Under the pieces are notes generated by a model. That model was not told the DNA's origin. It made no database searches and saw only the letters and a program-made list of their open reading frames with translations. The position numbers and the translations under genes were made by a program. From Desulfobacteraceae bacterium (GTDB lineage: Bacteria; Desulfobacterota; DSM-4660; Desulfatiglandales; Desulfatiglandaceae), in the NCBI GenBank assembly GCA_020349865.1, contig CP070700.1, forward strand, positions 2,909,978 to 2,917,731: 7,754 bases of DNA. Direction: 5' to 3'. Position 1 is the stretch's first letter; every line of letters begins with the position of its first letter. Below, in pieces: positions 5,806 to 7,754 of this stretch.

Positions 5806-6051
5806 TCAGGAGAGACTGGACGCAAATTCCTTCACGTCATAATCCCATTCCTGCGTTACCAGATTGACCCGGGTCTGGTCATCTTCTGAACAGAGAGTGG
5901 CGGTCACATAGCCTCCTCCCCCAATGAAGGTAAGGCACTGGGGCGTCTCATCGCTTAGCTCAAGGCCCAACCCACCTTTTCCGAAAAATTGTTTTAATTT
6001 CTGGAGTACGTCTTCCTGTGATAGTTTCGTCTTACGCTCGAGGTTTAACAT
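5806..6051 (-). CDS. small protein of unknown function, 81 residues
   Basis: An 81-residue soluble protein. It opens MLNLERKTKLSQEDVLQKLK and continues FFGKGGLGLELSD, FIGGGGYVTATLC, RVNLVTQEWDYDVKEFASSL. The order is a helix with a glycine-rich turn, then beta-rich segments with a GGGG loop, then a C-terminal helix, suggesting a compact alpha/beta fold. There is no signal peptide, membrane segment or paired cysteine motif. The text resembles conserved small proteins of anaerobes that I recall without a known function, but I cannot name a family. A very strong ribosome binding site GAGAGGAGG (6061-6069) lies 9 bases before the ATG, which supports this start. It converges on the dehydrogenase gene and is separated from the upstream cytochrome by a stem-loop at 6090-6106. 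Confidence 0.75.
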   Translation of the reverse strand: MLNLERKTKLSQEDVLQKLKQFFGKGGLGLELSDETPQCLTFIGGGGYVTATLCSEDDQTRVNLVTQEWDYDVKEFASSLS

Positions 6052-6089
6052 GGATCGAACCTCCTCTCAACTTTTTCAAACCGCTCTAG

Positions 6090-6106
6090 CAGGGCGAGGC
6101 CCTGCA
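6090..6106. terminator. perfect GC-rich stem-loop between cytochrome and small-protein genes
   Basis: GCAGGGC (6090-6096) and GCCCTGC (6100-6106) form a perfect 7-bp stem with a GAG loop. It lies about 40 bases after the stop of the minus-strand cytochrome gene. On the minus strand it is preceded by an A-rich tract and followed by TAGAGCGGTTTG, a poor U-tract. On the plus strand it is followed by two T-runs (6113-6126), the classical terminator order. It may end plus-strand readthrough or act in both directions. Confidence 0.5.
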
Positions 6107-6145
6107 ATCTACTTTTTGTTTTTTCAAGACGCTAAAGTGTTACTT

Positions 6146-6841
6146 CTAAAGACCTTTGAGAAATGCCAGCAAGGCCAGCACCTCCTTTTCTTCCAGATCA
6201 GGAAAGGCAGGCATCACATTAAAAGGAGTCTTTAGCTGCTTACGGATATTTTCCTCTGTTACCTCTTGTTTGCTCACAGGGAGTGTCTTTCGTTGAAAGA
6301 GCCCTTTCAAGTCAGGACCAATCTTGGCCTCTACTTTATCTGCATAGTGACAGTCAGCACAGTTTTGATTAAAAACGTTCATTCCTTCGCTCTGGAGAAC
6401 ATTCCTGTTATCGGGGGAAGCACCTGCAGGTACTCCACCACGCGTGACAAAATAGTATCCGGCAGAGGTTGCTACTGTGCCCAGTGTCAGGAGCACGACA
6501 CTTAGCCCCAAGGGAACAACCATGGAAAAATATTGCCGGTAAAAGCGGAGAATCAGGATTTTTAGGCCGAGGAATAAGAATGTAGCCACAGCCAAAAGAC
6601 CATGGAGAGCCACCCTCGGTGAGAGATCCTGTCCAGCAGCCCTCATGATCTTAAGGCAATAGTATGAAATTACAAGGAAGAGCACAAAGAAAAAATAGCC
6701 GTTGATACTGTGGAAAAAGCGGAGTGCCTTGGGATTCAACCTCTTTTCTTTTCGGCCCAGCAGCTCAAGTATGCTCAGGAGGTTAAGAATCGTCAAAGCT
6801 GTGAGAATGAGCGCCAGAATGGACTTAGTCCACAGGGTCAT
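6146..6841 (-). CDS. membrane-anchored monohaem cytochrome c
   Basis: A 231-residue protein: four predicted membrane helices (about 5-28, 44-64, 77-99, 108-131), then a C-terminal class I cytochrome c domain. The haem-binding CADCH is at 161-165, followed by IGPDLKGLFQRK, and M210 in NVMPAF is the likely sixth ligand. The domain should sit on the periplasmic side and exchange electrons with soluble or membrane partners. H44 and H80 at helix ends could bind a b-type haem, but they fall on opposite membrane sides, so this is doubtful. The start at 6841 is chosen over one 18 codons upstream because GAGGAA (6848-6853) precedes it and the protein then opens directly with a membrane helix. It follows the P460-like gene by 102 bases and is probably in the same operon. 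The four-helix part is not recognised. Confidence 0.85.
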   Translation of the reverse strand: MTLWTKSILALILTALTILNLLSILELLGRKEKRLNPKALRFFHSINGYFFFVLFLVISYYCLKIMRAAGQDLSPRVALHGLLAVATFLFLGLKILILRFYRQYFSMVVPLGLSVVLLTLGTVATSAGYYFVTRGGVPAGASPDNRNVLQSEGMNVFNQNCADCHYADKVEAKIGPDLKGLFQRKTLPVSKQEVTEENIRKQLKTPFNVMPAFPDLEEKEVLALLAFLKGL

Positions 6842-6893
6842 TATTCTTTCCTCGGTTTTGCATTTTGCTGCAGTGACTCGGAAATAAGAATGC

Positions 6894-6934
6894 AAAGGGC
6901 CGAAGGGAAGGCAAAGATCTTCCCTGGGCCCTTT
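6894..6934. terminator. long two-part stem-loop between the two cytochrome genes
   Basis: AAAGGGCC (6894-6901) pairs with GGCCCTTT (6927-6934), and inside it AGGGAAG (6904-6910) pairs with CTTCCCT (6919-6925) across a small asymmetric bulge and an 8-base loop. Fifteen perfect pairs make it the strongest hairpin in the window. It starts 9 bases beyond the P460-like stop. On the minus strand only three Us follow, so partial termination or mRNA protection that sets relative expression is more likely than a full stop. Confidence 0.6.
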
Positions 6935-6943
6935 TCTTCGCCT

Positions 6944-7432
6944 TTATTTGGCTTCAGTGAAAATCCAGTCCTTGGATGTCTGCACGCTATGACAGTTGAT
7001 ACAGCCTTTTGGTTTTCCGGCAGCAAGCACTTTGCCGTCCGGACCATACTTGGCCCAAAACCAGTCGCCTGCTTCAGGATTGTAATCCTTGGCTTTGTAC
7101 ATAGGTGTTACAGCCATTAAGGTCTTTTTATCTTTTCCATAATTCTCTTTGACTAAAATGGCTCCGTACGGCATGGGTTTTCCCTCCCGGGCAGCCTTCA
7201 AGGCGATGCCGTTGGCGTAGACTTTCAGGTATGCACCGTGCGGACTTTTGCCTGGATTGAGTCCATAATGACCAGGCCAAAAACCCCACCCGAGATAGGG
7301 ATTGGTTTCGGTGATATAGTTCCAAAACTGCGCGCCCTCAGGAGGCGGTGAATCTTCCGCCGCCCCCGGCATCCCTGTGGCTACAGTCAAGGCGACCAAA
7401 ACGGCAAGAACAACAATAAAATATGTTTTCAT
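6944..7432 (-). CDS. cytochrome P460-like secreted haem protein
   Basis: A 162-residue exported protein. A signal peptide covers about residues 1-25 (hydrophobic MKTYFIVVLAVLVALTVATG, probable cleavage after PGAA). The mature part has the cytochrome P460 family layout: SPHGAYLKVYANGIALKAA (63-81), GAILVKENYGKDKKTL (90-105), AGDWFWAKYGPDGKV (121-135) and a C-terminal CINCH c-haem site (144-148). Characterised relatives oxidise hydroxylamine or bind NO (cytochrome P460, cytochrome c'-beta). In P460 a lysine is cross-linked to the haem; from a remembered alignment K95 in LVKE is the best counterpart. AAGGGAGA (7439-7446) lies 6 bases before the ATG. First gene of the minus-strand cytochrome pair. 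Family is confident; activity is inferred. Confidence 0.87.
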   Translation of the reverse strand: MKTYFIVVLAVLVALTVATGMPGAAEDSPPPEGAQFWNYITETNPYLGWGFWPGHYGLNPGKSPHGAYLKVYANGIALKAAREGKPMPYGAILVKENYGKDKKTLMAVTPMYKAKDYNPEAGDWFWAKYGPDGKVLAAGKPKGCINCHSVQTSKDWIFTEAK

Positions 7433-7444
7433 ATGTCATCTCCC

Positions 7445-7463
7445 TTAGTTTTGTTAGAACTAA
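7445..7463. promoter_or_regulatory. inverted repeat in the divergent intergenic region
   Basis: TTAGTT (7445-7450) and AACTAA (7458-7463) form a perfect inverted repeat with a 7-base spacer in the 64 bases between the divergent P460-like gene and the partial gene at 7497. It overlaps the possible -35 element at 7451-7456, a usual operator position, but is short and AT-rich, so chance cannot be ruled out. Confidence 0.25.
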
Positions 7464-7479
7464 TAAGAACCTCTATTTT
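7451..7479 (+). promoter_or_regulatory. possible promoter of the downstream partial gene
   Basis: TTGTTA (7451-7456) and TATTTT (7474-7479) are each four-of-six matches to sigma70 hexamers with a 17-base spacer. The leader to the ATG at 7497 would be only about 10 bases. AT-rich sequence yields such matches easily, so support is weak. I see no convincing promoter for the minus-strand P460-like gene in the same gap. Confidence 0.3.
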
Positions 7480-7496
7480 TTAACCCCTAAAAGTTT

Positions 7497-7754
7497 ATGG
7501 GAATAAAAAGTAAGTTTGTGCTGGATCTTGGATCTGATCTACAATGTTACTATGATTTTGAAGGGCGTCTATGGGGTGAACAATGTATATTACAAGGAGA
7601 AAAACCGTATTTTCCGGTTACAGACCTGCTTCGGAAACCCTTGAAAAATAAATTATTTATTCAGTCCGGCACAGATACAATAAATAATGATAAAAATGAA
7701 ACGATTGAAAATGTAACATGTTCACAGTATGTAATGATATTAGATAAAGAATTG
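7497..7754 (+). CDS. unrecognised protein, N-terminal part only, cut by window edge
   Basis: An ATG at 7497 opens 86 codons without a stop to the window end. The protein begins MGIKSKFVLDLGSDLQCYYD, continues FEGRLWGEQCILQGEKPYFP and VTDLLRKPLKNKLFIQSG, then an Asn/Asp/Lys-rich stretch and CSQYVMILDKEL. It has normal protein composition, no signal peptide and no membrane segment. I recognise no family; the VLDLGS opening faintly recalls the phosphate loop of actin/Hsp70-like ATPases, which is weak evidence. An in-frame TAA at 7488-7490 fixes the frame just upstream; ATG (7497) or GTG (7518) are the possible starts, and the ribosome binding site is weak (AAAAG). The region is clearly more AT-rich than the rest of the window. 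Confidence 0.65.
   Translation, partial: MGIKSKFVLDLGSDLQCYYDFEGRLWGEQCILQGEKPYFPVTDLLRKPLKNKLFIQSGTDTINNDKNETIENVTCSQYVMILDKEL

Noticed and set aside
6842..6895. 18-codon N-terminal extension of the membrane cytochrome
   Set aside because: The upstream ATG has no binding site and lies in the 3' leg of the hairpin at 6894-6934; the ATG at 6841 has GAGGAA at good spacing and opens with a membrane helix.
1..7754. CRISPR array, tRNA, insertion sequence or riboswitch
   Set aside because: No regularly spaced direct repeats, no cloverleaf-like sequence, no transposase motif with terminal inverted repeats, and no leader long enough to hold a known riboswitch ahead of nqrB.

Overview
The window looks like part of an anaerobic bacterial chromosome with about 50% GC. 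A sulfate-reducer-like deltaproteobacterium (Desulfobacterota) is my best guess. The guess rests on the pairing of an Nqr/Rnf-type redox pump with c-type cytochromes, the general protein style and the REP-like palindromes between genes. No rRNA or other marker gene is present to settle it.

Layout. (1) 2-217, plus strand: the C-terminus of a class II fumarase/aspartase family enzyme, cut by the window edge. (2) 218-674: no confirmed gene, but four hairpin-forming palindromes (227-252, 309-344, 375-402, 405-426), a protein-like reading frame on the minus strand (439-660), and a good sigma70-type promoter (616-644) for the next operon. (3) 675-4690, plus strand: five tightly packed genes for a membrane redox pump of the Na+-NQR/Rnf superfamily, nqrB-nqrC-nqrD-nqrE-nqrF. 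The usual first gene, nqrA, is absent, and so are rnfB and rnfC. (4) 4718-5746: a zinc-type medium-chain dehydrogenase/quinone oxidoreductase, probably the last gene of the same transcript, followed at once by a terminator-like hairpin. (5) Minus strand: a small conserved-looking 81-residue protein (5806-6051), a membrane-anchored monohaem cytochrome c (6146-6841) and a secreted cytochrome P460-like protein (6944-7432). (6) 7497-7754, plus strand: the start of an AT-rich gene, cut by the window edge and not recognised.

How the genes fit together. NqrF carries NADH, FAD and 2Fe-2S motifs. NqrD and NqrE each keep the two cysteines that hold the intramembrane iron centre in characterised NQR. 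NqrC and NqrB carry covalent-FMN threonine motifs, the one in NqrB altered. Every redox-carrying step known from Na+-NQR is therefore encoded, but the NqrA subunit is not, and NqrB is only the length of an RnfD. The clear promoter directly before nqrB suggests the operon was not simply cut off from a nearby nqrA. The minus-strand cytochromes look like a separate periplasmic/membrane electron-transfer or NO/hydroxylamine-related unit.

The most interesting item is the NqrA-less, NqrF-containing five-gene complex. The next are the P460/membrane-cytochrome pair, the dehydrogenase that has lost all four structural-zinc cysteines, and the unexplained minus-strand frame lying over the nqr promoter.
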